Positions 53,586 through 62,987 of a DNA stretch of 64,000 nucleotides are shown piece after piece (position 1 is the first letter of the stretch; the number at the start of each line of letters is the position of its first letter). The stretch covers positions 124,001-188,000 of the forward strand of contig NZ_ANFY01000007.1 in NCBI RefSeq assembly GCF_000331225.1, read 5' to 3'. The notes beneath the pieces were generated by a model. The model did not search any database, was not told the origin of the DNA, and saw nothing but the letters and a program-made list of their open reading frames with translations. The stretch is from Sandarakinorhabdus sp. AAP62. Lineage in GTDB: Bacteria > Pseudomonadota > Alphaproteobacteria > Sphingomonadales > Sphingomonadaceae. The position numbers and the translations under genes were made by a program.

Positions 53586-55039
53586 TGAGCGCGCTGACCG
53601 ATCTTTCGCTGGCGCAGATGAAGGCCGGGCTGGCGGCGAAGCAGTTTTCCGCCGTCGAACTGGCGCAGGCGCATCTCGATGCGATGGCGGCCAACCGGCA
53701 TTTGAACGCCTATATCGTCGAAACGCCGGAACTGGCGCTGCGCCAAGCCAAGGCCGTCGACGACGGCAGCCGCACCGGGCCGCTGGCCGGCATCCCGCTG
53801 GGCATCAAGGATCTGTTTGCCGTTGAAGGCGTGCAGACCACGGCTGGCTCCAACATCCTGAAGGGTTTCGTGCCGCGCTATGAATCCAGCGTGACGGCCA
53901 ATCTGCTGCGCGATGGCGCGGTGTTCCTCGGCAAGCTCAACATGGACGAATTCGCCATGGGCTCGTCGAACGAGACCAGCGCCTATGGCCGGGTCATCAG
54001 CCCGTGGAAGGCCAAGGGCAGCGACGCCGAACTGGTGCCAGGCGGTTCGTCGGGTGGTTCGGCGGCGGCGGTTTCGGCGCGGCTGTGTGCTGGCGCCACC
54101 GGCACCGATACCGGTGGCTCGATCCGTCAGCCCGCCGCGTTCGTTGGCATCGCCGGCATCAAGCCGACCTATGGCAGAGCCAGCCGCTGGGGCACGATCG
54201 CCTTTGCGTCGTCACTGGATCAGGCCGGCCCGATGGCGCGAACCGTCACCGATTGTGCGCTGATGCTCACCTCCATGTGCGGCTTCGACCCCAAGGATTC
54301 GACCAGCCTTGATATCGCGGTGCCGGATTGGGCGGCTGGCCTCACTGGCTCCATGAAGGGCAAGCGCGTCGGCATTCCGGCCGAATATCGGCTTGACGGC
54401 ATGGACGCGGAAATCGCGGCGCTGTGGGATCAGGGCATCGCATGGCTGAAAGCCGAAGGCGCGGAGATCGTCTCGGTCTCGCTGCCGCACACGAAATACG
54501 CCCTGCCCACCTACTATATCGTCGCCCCGGCCGAAGCCTCGTCCAACCTCGCCCGCTATGATGGTGTGCGTTACGGCAACCGCGTCACGCCGAAGGGCGG
54601 CAATGTGCACGACATGTATGCCGCCACCCGCGCCGCCGGCTTCGGCAAGGAAGTGAAGCGCCGCATCATGATCGGCACCTATGTGCTGTCGGCCGGCTTC
54701 TATGATGCCTATTACACCCAGGCCCAGAAGGTGCGGGCGCTGATCGCGCGCGATTTCGCGCAGGCCTTCGAACAATGCGACGTGCTGCTGACGCCAACGG
54801 CGCCCAGCCCGGCCTTTGCCTTTGGCGCCAAGGCCGATCCGCTCGCCATGTATCTGAACGACGTCTTCACCGTGCCCGCCAGCCTGGCTGGCCTGCCGGC
54901 GATGAGCGTGCCGGCCGGCCTGTCAGCCTCCGGGCTGCCGCTTGGCTTGCAGATCATCGGCCGCCCGCTTGACGAAATGGGCGTGCTCGATGCCGGGCTG
55001 GCCATCGAACGGGCGGCGGGCTTCACCGCGCGTCCCTGA
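53582..55039 (+). CDS. gatA: Asp-tRNA(Asn)/Glu-tRNA(Gln) amidotransferase subunit A
   Basis: GatA is the amidase subunit that releases ammonia from glutamine for the GatB active site. The Ser-cisSer-Lys triad is visible as K76 (LGIKDLF), S156 ([10 protein letters not shown]) and S180 ([11 protein letters not shown]). The 485-residue length is normal. ATG 53582 overlaps the gatC stop; a second ATG follows directly. The partner gatB is not next but about 4 kb downstream, after a glycan-modification block. The stop overlaps the next ATG by one base. Confidence 0.96.
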   Translation: MMSALTDLSLAQMKAGLAAKQFSAVELAQAHLDAMAANRHLNAYIVETPELALRQAKAVDDGSRTGPLAGIPLGIKDLFAVEGVQTTAGSNILKGFVPRYESSVTANLLRDGAVFLGKLNMDEFAMGSSNETSAYGRVISPWKAKGSDAELVPGGSSGGSAAAVSARLCAGATGTDTGGSIRQPAAFVGIAGIKPTYGRASRWGTIAFASSLDQAGPMARTVTDCALMLTSMCGFDPKDSTSLDIAVPDWAAGLTGSMKGKRVGIPAEYRLDGMDAEIAALWDQGIAWLKAEGAEIVSVSLPHTKYALPTYYIVAPAEASSNLARYDGVRYGNRVTPKGGNVHDMYAATRAAGFGKEVKRRIMIGTYVLSAGFYDAYYTQAQKVRALIARDFAQAFEQCDVLLTPTAPSPAFAFGAKADPLAMYLNDVFTVPASLAGLPAMSVPAGLSASGLPLGLQIIGRPLDEMGVLDAGLAIERAAGFTARP

Positions 55040-55437
55040 TGATGGAGCAGCTGGCCACCCGCGCGGGCTTGGCGCAGTTCCTGCGCTTTGGCCTGGTCGG
55101 CGTGGCCAATACCGCCACTTCCTACCTTGTCATCTGGCTGCTGCACCTGCCGTTGGGCGTGCCGGCGGCCAGTGCCATTGGCTATGCTGCCGGCGTGGTG
55201 CAGAGTTTCCTGCTCAACCGTTTCTGGACTTTCAGCAACACGCGGCCCCGCACTGATGGGCGGCTGGGCGGCGAGGCACTGCGCTTCATTGCCGTCAATC
55301 TGGCATGTGGCGGCCTGTTCACGCTGGTCAACAGCCTGGCCGAACCGCACATCGGCCTGTTTCCGGCGACATTGGTCGGGGTTGCAATGGTGACGCCCTT
55401 GGGCTTTATCCTCAACAGGTTCATCGTGTTTCGTTGA
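55039..55437 (+). CDS. GtrA-family membrane protein
   Basis: The 132-residue protein has four membrane helices and GtrA family features: FLRFGLVGVANTATSYLVIW, GYAAGVVQSFLLNRFWTFS and LGFILNRFIVFR at the end. GtrA proteins are thought to flip undecaprenyl-phosphate-linked sugars made by a GtrB-type glycosyltransferase, which is the next gene. The start overlaps the gatA stop (TGATG), so it may be translated from the gat transcript. The transported glycan is unknown. Confidence 0.92.
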   Translation: MMEQLATRAGLAQFLRFGLVGVANTATSYLVIWLLHLPLGVPAASAIGYAAGVVQSFLLNRFWTFSNTRPRTDGRLGGEALRFIAVNLACGGLFTLVNSLAEPHIGLFPATLVGVAMVTPLGFILNRFIVFR

Positions 55438-55454
55438 CAGTGGGGGGTGGGGCT

Positions 55455-56516
55455 TTGGTCGGACTATCGGTAGTCATCCCGTGCTATAATGAGGAAGAAT
55501 GCCTGCCCGAGCTGCATCGCCGGGTCGCGGCCATCGCCCACCAATGTTTTGGCGATAATCATGAAATCGTGCTGATCAACGATGGTTCGCGCGATCGCAC
55601 CTGGACGATCATGCAGCAGCTTTCGGCCGGCGATCCCGAACTGGTCTGCCTCAATCTCGCCCGCAACCATGGCCACCAGCTGGCGCTCACCGCCGGGCTG
55701 GATCTGTGCCGCGGCGAAAAGATACTGGTGATCGATGCCGATCTTCAGGACCCGCCGGAATTGCTGCCCGACATGCTGGCGACAATGGAGCGCGAGGCAG
55801 CCGATGTCGTCTATGGCCTGCGCACCAGCCGCGAGGGGGAGAGCTTTGCCAAAAAGTTCACTGCCGGCCTGTTCTACCGCATCCTCGATCGGCTGACCGA
55901 CATCAGTATCCCGCTCGACACCGGCGATTTCCGCCTGATGAGCCGGCGTGCCCTGGATGTGCTGATGGCAATGCCGGAACAGGCACGTTTCGTGCGCGGC
56001 ATGGTGGCGTGGATCGGCTACCGGCAGGTGCCCTTCCCCTATGCCCGCGCCCAGCGCCTGGCTGGGGTGACGCATTATCCCTTCACCAAGATGCTCAGCC
56101 TGGCCTTTGATGCCATCACCGGCTTTTCCACCAAGCCACTGCGCTTTGCCTCCCACGCCGGGCTGTGGCTGGTGGGACTGCTGGTACTGGTCGCCATCTA
56201 CATCCTGGCCAAGTGGTTGAGCGGCGGCACGGTCGAAGGCTGGACCTCGCTCAGCCTGCTGATCATCGGCATTGGCGCGGCACAGATGCTGGTGCTGGGC
56301 GTGATCGGCGAATATCTGGGGCGTGTGTATGTCGAGGCCAAGCGCCGGCCGCTGTATATCGTTGCCGATGTGGTGGGCCGCGATCGTCCTGCCGGCCGAC
56401 TGGGGGTCAGCCCCGCAGCGGTTCTGGCAGCTTCGTCGCCAGTGCCAGCAGGCTCAACCCCGGCGGCAACGGCAGCCGACCAACCAGGTGACGTTCCCAG
56501 CCAAACACGGCCGTGA
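55455..56516 (+). CDS. GT2-family polyprenyl-phosphate sugar transferase (GtrB/DPM1-like)
   Basis: The 353-residue protein has an N-terminal GT2 domain (LSVVIPCYNEEECL, INDGSRDRTW, VIDADLQDPPELLPDM with the metal-binding DxD-like acid cluster, and DTGDFRLMSRRALD) and two C-terminal membrane helices (about residues 237-290). This is the GtrB/bactoprenol glucosyltransferase layout that loads a sugar on undecaprenyl phosphate. The TTG at 55455 follows a G-rich ribosome site and gives the usual compact N terminus; GTG 55440 is an alternative. After the expected end near RPLYIVADVVG the frame runs on for about 45 residues antisense to the next gene. Confidence 0.88.
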   Translation: MVGLSVVIPCYNEEECLPELHRRVAAIAHQCFGDNHEIVLINDGSRDRTWTIMQQLSAGDPELVCLNLARNHGHQLALTAGLDLCRGEKILVIDADLQDPPELLPDMLATMEREAADVVYGLRTSREGESFAKKFTAGLFYRILDRLTDISIPLDTGDFRLMSRRALDVLMAMPEQARFVRGMVAWIGYRQVPFPYARAQRLAGVTHYPFTKMLSLAFDAITGFSTKPLRFASHAGLWLVGLLVLVAIYILAKWLSGGTVEGWTSLSLLIIGIGAAQMLVLGVIGEYLGRVYVEAKRRPLYIVADVVGRDRPAGRLGVSPAAVLAASSPVPAGSTPAATAADQPGDVPSQTRP

Positions 56517-57153
56517 ACAGGCCGTTCAACGGTCCGGGCAGGTCATCATCCTGCCGGCCTTCGCGGCCAGTCAGCCGCGACGCCAGCCGCTGCGCCACCG
56601 CCAGCGGGAATAACATGCTGTTGAAGCTGGTCAACATCCGCAGCTCAAGGCCTGATCCGGCAAAGGCCGCCCGCAGCGTGGACTTGCTGTATCGACGGAT
56701 GTGGTGATTGGCGTCGTCGTGGCTGCTCCACATCCACTGGTGCTGCGGCACGGTGACCAGCAGGCTGCCGCCGGGCGTCAGCCGGCCGGCAATGGCGGCC
56801 AGCGTCGCGCGGTCTTCCGGCACATGTTCCAGCACGTCGAGCAGGGCAATCAGGTCATAACGTTCCGCCGGCAGGGGCGGCAGATCGGGCAGCCGCGCTG
56901 GCAGCACGGCGCGGCCCAACGTCTGGCTGGCCAGCGCGCGGGCATGATCGTCAAGCTCCACCGCGTCCACCGCGCCAAACTGGCCCAGCATGCCCAGATT
57001 GTGGCCGGTGCCGCAGCCGATTTCCAGCACATGGGCGGCCGGCGGCAATGGCACGTGGCGCGCAATCACGTCGGCCAATACGCGCCGCCGCGCCACATAC
57101 CACCAGTGCGATCCGGCGTGTGCCGCCATATGATCATAGATACCGCGTTCCAT
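56407..57153 (-). CDS. Class I SAM-dependent methyltransferase
   Basis: The 248-residue protein has the Rossmann methyltransferase motifs: VLEIGCGTGHNLGML (motif I), VELDDHARAL (motif II), LIALLDVLEHVPEDRATL (motif IV) and LTPGGSLLVTVPQHQWMWSSHDD, followed by RRYSKSTLRAAFAGSGLEL. It resembles methyltransferases encoded with GT2 and membrane proteins of glycolipid or O-antigen loci. Its substrate is unknown. The start lies 5 bases after the membrane-protein gene on the same strand. The C-terminal 110 bases overlap the convergent glycosyltransferase gene. Confidence 0.88.
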   Translation of the reverse strand: MERGIYDHMAAHAGSHWWYVARRRVLADVIARHVPLPPAAHVLEIGCGTGHNLGMLGQFGAVDAVELDDHARALASQTLGRAVLPARLPDLPPLPAERYDLIALLDVLEHVPEDRATLAAIAGRLTPGGSLLVTVPQHQWMWSSHDDANHHIRRYSKSTLRAAFAGSGLELRMLTSFNSMLFPLAVAQRLASRLTGREGRQDDDLPGPLNGLFTAVFGWERHLVGRLPLPPGLSLLALATKLPEPLRG

Positions 57154-57158
57154 GGCGC

Positions 57159-58766
57159 TTACTGCCCCGCTGCCAACTTCAGCAAGCGAAACCGGCCTGC
57201 CTGGGCAACCACGGGATAAGGCGTTTCCGGCAGCGGCCGATCCGCCGCCACCTGGCAGAGCAGCACATAGGGATAGCCGGCGCGGGCATAGGCCGCCACC
57301 ACCAGTTCCGGCCGCTCACGTGATTGCAGACCAGGCGGGCGCAGCGCCAGTTCATCGCGGGCCACTGCCAGACGGCCGCGCAATTCCAGCGGCTGCGCGG
57401 TGCGGATGGCAAACAGCGGGGTGGCATGGCCGTGACGCACCAACAGCAGCGGCGGGTACATTTCACAGCGGTTTGGCATGTCTTCATGCGGAGTGGCGCG
57501 CACCGGCAGACCAGCAACGACCTGGCCTCGCGGCAAGGCCCGCACCACGGCATCAAAATCGGCCAGATCGGCCGCCGTGCCATGCCATTGCGCGGCCAGC
57601 ATCAGCAGCCGCGCCGCAACAAGGGTCGCGAGCCCGGGCAGAAGCAGCCCCAGCCGGCCCGGCCCCGGCATGATCCCGGCGACCAGCACCAGCGCCAGGA
57701 ACAGCGGCATGCGATCCGAAACATAGCCGCTGCCAAACAGCGCCGGTGGCATCAGCAGCACCAGCACGACACCGGCCAGCGCCGGCACGGCCACCAGCGG
57801 TGCCAGCTGCAACGCCCGCCGCCGAAAGGCCAGCCCCAGCAACACCAGCAGCAGCAGCGACCAGATGGCATCGGCCGGATAGGACCAGCCTTCGGCCACC
57901 CGCACGATGGTTTCCAGCCGCTGGCTTGCAAGTTCGGCCAGCCTGTCCAGCAGCCGCCCCTGCGCCCGCAACCGCGCCAGGCTTTCATCGGCATTGGTCA
58001 CGCCGCCCGACGCGGTGGCGGTGCGCGACGCCAGGAACAGCAGCGCCGGCACCACCGCCAGCAGCGCGCATTGGCCGAGGCCACTCGCCAGCGTAGCAAG
58101 CCGGCGCGGCCGTTGCTGCCACCAATGGCCCAGTTCCAGGCTGGCAATCAGGATCCCGAACAGGCCGAACGCCAGCGCGTGGCAAAAGAAAATGGCCAAC
58201 GCCAGCACCAGCGCAAAGCCCACCCGCCGCACCGGCCGGTCGCGCTGCGTTTGCCACCAGGCACCGCCCATCAGGCCCAGGCCCAGGCCCAGCAGGAAGC
58301 CGGCAAAACCCCAGTTGAAAATCCAGCTGTACAGCAGCGGCAGCGTCAGCAGCAGCGCCGGCCAGCGCGTGTGCCCGGTGATGGCGCGGTTGAGCATGGC
58401 GACGCCGGCGAACAACACGGACAGGATGAAGATCGCCAGCAGGTGCGGCAGCAGCCACAACGGCACGATGTGCAAGGCCGCCACCGCAATCACATCCAGC
58501 AGGACATTGGGCAGGATGTCCCAGGCCGGCGCATAATTGGCGGCAAACAGCGGATTATCTGTCAGCGTCGCCAGCACCTGGAACCGGCCAACATGATTGT
58601 AGAAATCGATCAGCGGCAGCACCGGGGTGACGATCAGCGGCAACAGCCCCACGGCCAGCAACAGCATGGCCGCCGGCCAGCGCACCGCGTCACCCAACCC
58701 TGCCGAGGCCGTCGGCAGGCTTGAGGCTGGCGCTGTGACTACTCCACTTTCTGTGCCAGTTTGCAC
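57159..58766 (-). CDS. Polytopic membrane protein, glycosyltransferase-C-like
   Basis: The 535-residue protein has about ten to twelve membrane helices, beginning with WPAAMLLLAVGLLPLIVTPV and VLPLIDFYNHVGRFQVL, and a C-terminal soluble part of roughly 140 residues (RALPRGQVVAGLPVRATPH to the end). The overall layout, with an acidic residue in the first periplasmic loop (LIDFYNH), recalls GT-C glycosyltransferases that use polyprenyl-linked sugars, but I cannot assign a named family. GTG 58766 is chosen because AGGGG lies six bases upstream; longer frames run into gatB. It is followed by the methyltransferase in one minus-strand unit. The role in surface glycan modification is inference. Confidence 0.75.
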   Translation of the reverse strand: MQTGTESGVVTAPASSLPTASAGLGDAVRWPAAMLLLAVGLLPLIVTPVLPLIDFYNHVGRFQVLATLTDNPLFAANYAPAWDILPNVLLDVIAVAALHIVPLWLLPHLLAIFILSVLFAGVAMLNRAITGHTRWPALLLTLPLLYSWIFNWGFAGFLLGLGLGLMGGAWWQTQRDRPVRRVGFALVLALAIFFCHALAFGLFGILIASLELGHWWQQRPRRLATLASGLGQCALLAVVPALLFLASRTATASGGVTNADESLARLRAQGRLLDRLAELASQRLETIVRVAEGWSYPADAIWSLLLLVLLGLAFRRRALQLAPLVAVPALAGVVLVLLMPPALFGSGYVSDRMPLFLALVLVAGIMPGPGRLGLLLPGLATLVAARLLMLAAQWHGTAADLADFDAVVRALPRGQVVAGLPVRATPHEDMPNRCEMYPPLLLVRHGHATPLFAIRTAQPLELRGRLAVARDELALRPPGLQSRERPELVVAAYARAGYPYVLLCQVAADRPLPETPYPVVAQAGRFRLLKLAAGQ

Positions 58767-58976
58767 GAAAACCCCTGATCGACTGCTCTGCCGCCCCCCT
58801 TCGGTCAGCAGCGCGGTGGTGTTCAGCCTGTTTGGCCCCGTCCGACCACGTGGCGCAAGCGCAATTCGGCTAAAGCCCGCAAGCCGCTTTGTCCATGCGG
58901 TTATCGCGCGAGCGGGCCGTGGATACGCCAAGCTGCGGGCTTGCAAAGCCAGACGACGCTGGCCATAGCGTGCACC

Positions 58977-60473
58977 ATGTCTGACGCAGCGAAGTATATC
59001 GTCAAGGGCGCCACCGGCGATTGGGAAATCGTGGTCGGCCTGGAAGTCCATGCGCAGGTGACGGCCAGGGCCAAGCTGTTTTCCGGCGCCAGCACCGAAT
59101 TCGGCGCCGAACCCAATGCACAGGTGAGCCTGGTCGATGCCGCGATGCCGGGCATGCTGCCGGTGATCAATGGCGAATGCGTGCGCCAGGCAGTGCGGAC
59201 GGGCCTCGCCATCAATGCCCAGATCAACAAATGGTCGCGTTTCGACCGCAAGAATTATTTCTACCCGGATCTGCCGCAGGGTTACCAGATCAGCCAGCTC
59301 TATCACCCCATCGTGGGCGAAGGGCATCTCGATATCGCGCTGGATGACGGCACCCGAAAGCGCATCGGCATCGAGCGCATCCACCTGGAGCAGGACGCCG
59401 GCAAATCGGTGCACGATCTGCATCCGAGCATGAGCTATGTCGATCTCAATCGCTGTGGCTGCGCCCTGATGGAAATCGTGTCGCGCCCCGATATCCGCTC
59501 CCCGGCCGAAGCCGGGGCCTATGTCGCCGGGCTGCGCCAGCTGCTGCGTTATGTCGGCAGCTGCGATGGCAACATGGACGAAGGTTCGATGCGGGCCGAT
59601 GTGAACGTGTCGGTGCGCAAGGCTGGAGAAGAATTCGGCACCCGCACCGAAACCAAGAACGTCAACAGCGTGCGCTTCATCATGCAGGCCGTGGAGCATG
59701 AAGCCCGCCGCCAGGTCGATCTGATCGAAAGCGGCGGCACGGTGATCCAGGAAACCCGGCTGTTCGATCCGGGCACCGGCACCACCCGTTCGATGCGCGG
59801 CAAGGAAGACGCGCACGATTATCGCTATTTCCCCGATCCCGATCTGCTGCCTTTGGTGTTCGACGATGCGTTCGTGGAAGACTGCCGCGCCTCCCTGCCC
59901 GAACTGCCCGCCGCCAAGCGGGCCCGCTATGAAGCCACACTCGGCCTGTCGCCCTATCTCGCCGCCGTGCTGTCGGCCGAGAAGGAAACCGCCGACTGGT
60001 TCGAAACCGCGCTGGCCGCCACGGCTGCGAAAGTCGGCAAGCCCGACACCGAGGTGGCTCTGCGCGTTGCCAATTTCATCTCGACCGATCTGTTCGGCGC
60101 CTTGAAGAAATTGGGCAAGGACATCGGCGAGAGCCCGGTGTCACCGGATGCGCTGGCCGAACTTCTGGCCCTGGCGGCCGATGGCACGCTGTCTGGCCCG
60201 CTGATGAAGCAGGTGTTCGAAGCCATGCTGGAAACCGGCGAAGGCGCGGCCAGCATCGTTGAATCGCGCGGGCTGAAGCAGGTGTCCGACACCGGCGCCA
60301 TCGATGCCGCCATCCAGGCCGTGATCGACGCCAATCCCGACAAGGTAGCCGAATATCGCGGCGGCAAGGACAAATTGTTCGGCTTCTTCGTCGGCCAGGT
60401 CATGCGCGCCATGGCCGGCAAGGCCGCACCGGGCGTGGTCAATGATCGGCTGAAGGCGTTGCTGGACGGCTGA
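58977..60473 (+). CDS. gatB: Asp-tRNA(Asn)/Glu-tRNA(Gln) amidotransferase subunit B
   Basis: GatB binds the misacylated tRNA and activates its acyl group for amidation with ammonia from GatA. The 498-residue protein shows [75 protein letters not shown] and [12 protein letters not shown], then the C-terminal helical YqeY-like tail. ATG 58977 is chosen as the first start giving the conserved N terminus. It is separated from gatCA by four genes of another process and so probably has its own promoter. Confidence 0.97.
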   Translation: MSDAAKYIVKGATGDWEIVVGLEVHAQVTARAKLFSGASTEFGAEPNAQVSLVDAAMPGMLPVINGECVRQAVRTGLAINAQINKWSRFDRKNYFYPDLPQGYQISQLYHPIVGEGHLDIALDDGTRKRIGIERIHLEQDAGKSVHDLHPSMSYVDLNRCGCALMEIVSRPDIRSPAEAGAYVAGLRQLLRYVGSCDGNMDEGSMRADVNVSVRKAGEEFGTRTETKNVNSVRFIMQAVEHEARRQVDLIESGGTVIQETRLFDPGTGTTRSMRGKEDAHDYRYFPDPDLLPLVFDDAFVEDCRASLPELPAAKRARYEATLGLSPYLAAVLSAEKETADWFETALAATAAKVGKPDTEVALRVANFISTDLFGALKKLGKDIGESPVSPDALAELLALAADGTLSGPLMKQVFEAMLETGEGAASIVESRGLKQVSDTGAIDAAIQAVIDANPDKVAEYRGGKDKLFGFFVGQVMRAMAGKAAPGVVNDRLKALLDG

Positions 60474-60566
60474 TTCGAGGGCGTCACCGCGCTATTCGGA
60501 AACAGGGCCCAATCCGGTTGAGCCATTCAACTGGTCGCCTCCATGGCGCAGCTCGTCGCCGATTAC

Positions 60567-60595
60567 TTGACGAAAGATGAACGGCGCGGTTAGAC
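60567..60595 (+). promoter_or_regulatory. Weak candidate promoter in the gatB-wall hydrolase gap
   Basis: TTGACG (60567-60572) is followed after 17 bases by TTAGAC (60590-60595). The first hexamer is close to the -35 consensus but the second is weak. The 244-base gap after gatB holds no gene I can support; it contains one GANTC site at 60473-60477 and no terminator was recognised. Confidence 0.22.
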
Positions 60596-60717
60596 GCCGA
60601 ATTCTGCTTCAGGGCAGGATCGCGCCGGCGTTTGCGGCACATCCTGCAGGTCGTGTCTGTCGCGTTGGTGGCCTTTCGTTTTTTGCCGCCAACTGCCGCA
60701 GGGGCGCACGTTCGGCA

Positions 60718-61260
60718 ATGAATGTGAAATTCACTCCGCGTCTTCAGATGCAGGCTGCTGCTGCAGCCGTGTTGCTGGCCTCGGGCCTGGCTCTGGGCCA
60801 TGTCGCCGCCCAGACCCCGGAATCACAGGCAGCGGCTCAGCCTGTTGCCCCCGCCCAGACGGCGCTGGTGGCCGCTGAACCGGAACAGCCCAAACTGAAT
60901 GAGCGCCATGTCAATTGCATGGCCAAGATTGTCCACCACGAAGCCGGCAATCAACCCCGCGAAGGCAAGATTGCCGTCGCCCATGTGTTGCTGAACCGGG
61001 TGAAGAAGGGCTTTGGCGACAATGTCTGCGCCGTCGCAAAGCAGCCCGGCCAGTTTTTCCGCATCGATCGCTATCACCCGGATCGCAAGAGTGACGGCTG
61101 GGCCGAAGCGGTGGACGTGGCCCGCGACGTGCTGGCCGGCGAAGCGCGCGACTGGTCGAAAGGCGCGCTCTATTTCCACGCCAATTGGGCCAAGCCGGAT
61201 CGCTTTTTCCGCAGCCGCACCAAGGTGGCGCGGCTTGATGATCACGATTTCTATCGTTGA
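60718..61260 (+). CDS. Cell wall hydrolase, SleB/CwlJ (Hydrolase_2) family
   Basis: The 180-residue protein starts with an N-terminal signal or anchor (about residues 10-33, MQAAAAAVLLASGLALGHVAA) and then the Hydrolase_2 domain: CMAKIVHHEAGNQPREGKIAVAHVLLNRV with the expected catalytic Glu, and CAVAKQPGQFFRID and LYFHANWAKPDRFFRSR. These enzymes cut peptidoglycan, with lytic transglycosylase-like activity in the SleB group. The alphaproteobacterial role is probably wall remodelling. ATG 60718 starts the secretion-type N terminus; an in-frame GTG/ATG extension upstream is not secretion-like. It overlaps the convergent small membrane protein by 10 bases. Confidence 0.88.
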   Translation: MNVKFTPRLQMQAAAAAVLLASGLALGHVAAQTPESQAAAQPVAPAQTALVAAEPEQPKLNERHVNCMAKIVHHEAGNQPREGKIAVAHVLLNRVKKGFGDNVCAVAKQPGQFFRIDRYHPDRKSDGWAEAVDVARDVLAGEARDWSKGALYFHANWAKPDRFFRSRTKVARLDDHDFYR

Positions 61261-61565
61261 TCCTTGCGGCTGGCCTGATTGGGCCAGCGCGCTGCCTTCA
61301 CCCGATCCCATTGCTGCTTGAGCGCCGCACGCGGTTTATCAAGGCCGCGCGCTTCAGTCTGGTCTGCAAGGCCATGGGCAACCGCACTGATGCGCGCCGT
61401 GCGGGCGCCGGGTTCCAGCCCATCGGCCCAGGCGGCAAGCGCGTGCGCGTTGATCATGGCCAGCGTGAAGACCGCGATCCCCACCGCCACCGCCATCTGG
61501 GCGAGGCCGGGCAAGCCCTGCTCGTCCGCTTCGACATCCACCGGTGAGTCAAACTGGTCAGCCAT
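61251..61565 (-). CDS. Small membrane protein in the acetylation operon
   Basis: The 104-residue product has an acidic N terminus, one membrane helix (about residues 23-43, MAVAVGIAVFTLAMINAHALA) and a basic, helical C-terminal region (RTARISAVAHGLADQTEARGL and beyond). GAAGG lies six bases before the ATG. It starts 9 bases after the MBOAT stop on the same strand, so it is probably co-transcribed and may act with the acetyltransferase. No named family was recognised. Its 3' end overlaps the wall hydrolase gene. Confidence 0.65.
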   Translation of the reverse strand: MADQFDSPVDVEADEQGLPGLAQMAVAVGIAVFTLAMINAHALAAWADGLEPGARTARISAVAHGLADQTEARGLDKPRAALKQQWDRVKAARWPNQASRKDQR

Positions 61566-61574
61566 GCGCAGCCT

Positions 61575-62987
61575 TCAGAACTGATAGTAGATGAAGGCCG
61601 CGACGCCTTCGAAGCGCATCGCGTCGGTGAGGAGCACGGCCAGCCCCGCCGCCAGCCCCAGCGCCGGCGCCGGCCATGCCGCGACGCGCCGGGCCATTGC
61701 TGGCAGCAGCGTGGGCGGGGTGAAATGGATGGCCAGACCCAGCGCGATCAGGCCGCAGAGCAGCGGGCTGGCCAGCGCCAGGCCGGGGCGGAAAGCCCAA
61801 AGCTGGGTGAAATAGGCCAGCGCCCCTTCCAGCGTGTCGGCGCGGAAGAAGATCCAGCCGGCCACCACGATGTGAAAGATGATCAGGATGGCGATGGGCC
61901 TGGGCAGCGCCGGCAAGCCTTCCGGCCGCCATTCGCGCCACAGCCGCTCGATCGCCAGCACGCCGCCATGCAGCGCGCCCCAGATCAGGAAGGTCCATTT
62001 GGCGCCGTGCCAGAAACCGCCCAGCAGCATGGTGATCATCAGGTTTCGGCAGATGAACCACACACCACCCCGGTTGCCGCCGAGGCTGATGTAGAGATAG
62101 TCGCGCAGCCAGCTCGACAGCGAGATATGCCAACGCCGCCAGAATTCCTGCAAGGATGCCGCACGATAGGGCTGATCGAAATTGCGCGGGAAGCGATAGC
62201 CGAGCAGCGCCGCCAACCCCACCGCCATGTCGGAATAGGCCGAAAAATCGCAGTAGATCTGCACGGCATAGCCATAAGCCCCCAGCGCCAGATCAGGGCC
62301 GCTGTGGGCGGCGGGATCAAAGAAGGTCTTGTCCACCAGCCCCGTCGCCAGTTCGCTGGCGATCACTGCTTTCTTGAACAGGCCCCAGCAGATCAGGATC
62401 AGCGCGGTTGCCACCATGCCGCGCGTCAGCTTCGGCACGGATTGGAACTGCGGCACCAGATGGCTGGCGCGCACGATCGGCCCGGCGACGAGGTGGGGGA
62501 AAAAGCTCATCAGCAGCGTGAGGTCGAGGAAGCTTGCCGGCGCCGTCTGGCGGCGGGCGATGTCGATGAGGTAGCTCATGCCCTGGAAGGTGAAGAAACT
62601 GATGCCAACCGGCAGGATGATTTCCAACACCGGCAGATCGCGACCCCAGCCGGCGCGGGCAAGGATGGGTGCCAGTTGTTCGAGGAAGAAACCGAAATAT
62701 TTGAAGGTGCCAAGAATGGCCAGGTTGGCGGCAACGCCGACGCCCAGCCATGGCTGTGCACTGCGATCATCGTCCAGCCGGGTCTGAATGGCGCGGGCAC
62801 AGCCCCAGTTGATCGCGGCCGAGGCGATAAGCAACGCCACGAAGCGCCAATCCCAGAAGCCGTAGAACACCCAGCTGGCCAGCAGCAGGATGATCTTGCG
62901 CCATTCGTTTGACGCCAGCCCGACCGTCCAGACGAGGAGCAGGACGGGCAGGAAGAACAGGCCGAAATCCAGCGTGGGGAACAGCAT
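61575..62987 (-). CDS. MBOAT-family O-acyltransferase (AlgI/PatA-like)
   Basis: The 470-residue protein has about eleven membrane helices and MBOAT hallmarks: LPVGISFFTFQGMSYLIDI, LMSFFPHLVAGPIVR, YCDFSAYSDMAVGLA, LQEFWRRWHISLSSWLRDYL and the catalytic-His region LGGFWHGAKWTFLIWGALHG. Such proteins move acetyl groups across the inner membrane for O-acetylation of alginate, peptidoglycan or other glycans. The start overlaps the upstream SGNH gene stop by one base (TGATG). Which glycan is acetylated is unknown; with a wall hydrolase and peptidoglycan genes nearby, peptidoglycan or an exopolysaccharide are both possible. Confidence 0.93.
   Translation of the reverse strand: MLFPTLDFGLFFLPVLLLVWTVGLASNEWRKIILLLASWVFYGFWDWRFVALLIASAAINWGCARAIQTRLDDDRSAQPWLGVGVAANLAILGTFKYFGFFLEQLAPILARAGWGRDLPVLEIILPVGISFFTFQGMSYLIDIARRQTAPASFLDLTLLMSFFPHLVAGPIVRASHLVPQFQSVPKLTRGMVATALILICWGLFKKAVIASELATGLVDKTFFDPAAHSGPDLALGAYGYAVQIYCDFSAYSDMAVGLAALLGYRFPRNFDQPYRAASLQEFWRRWHISLSSWLRDYLYISLGGNRGGVWFICRNLMITMLLGGFWHGAKWTFLIWGALHGGVLAIERLWREWRPEGLPALPRPIAILIIFHIVVAGWIFFRADTLEGALAYFTQLWAFRPGLALASPLLCGLIALGLAIHFTPPTLLPAMARRVAAWPAPALGLAAGLAVLLTDAMRFEGVAAFIYYQF

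Noticed and set aside
57159-59816. 885-codon reading of the membrane protein gene extending into gatB
   Set aside because: The extra N-terminal part is antisense to gatB and lacks membrane or domain features; a GTG with a good ribosome site at 58766 gives a natural start.
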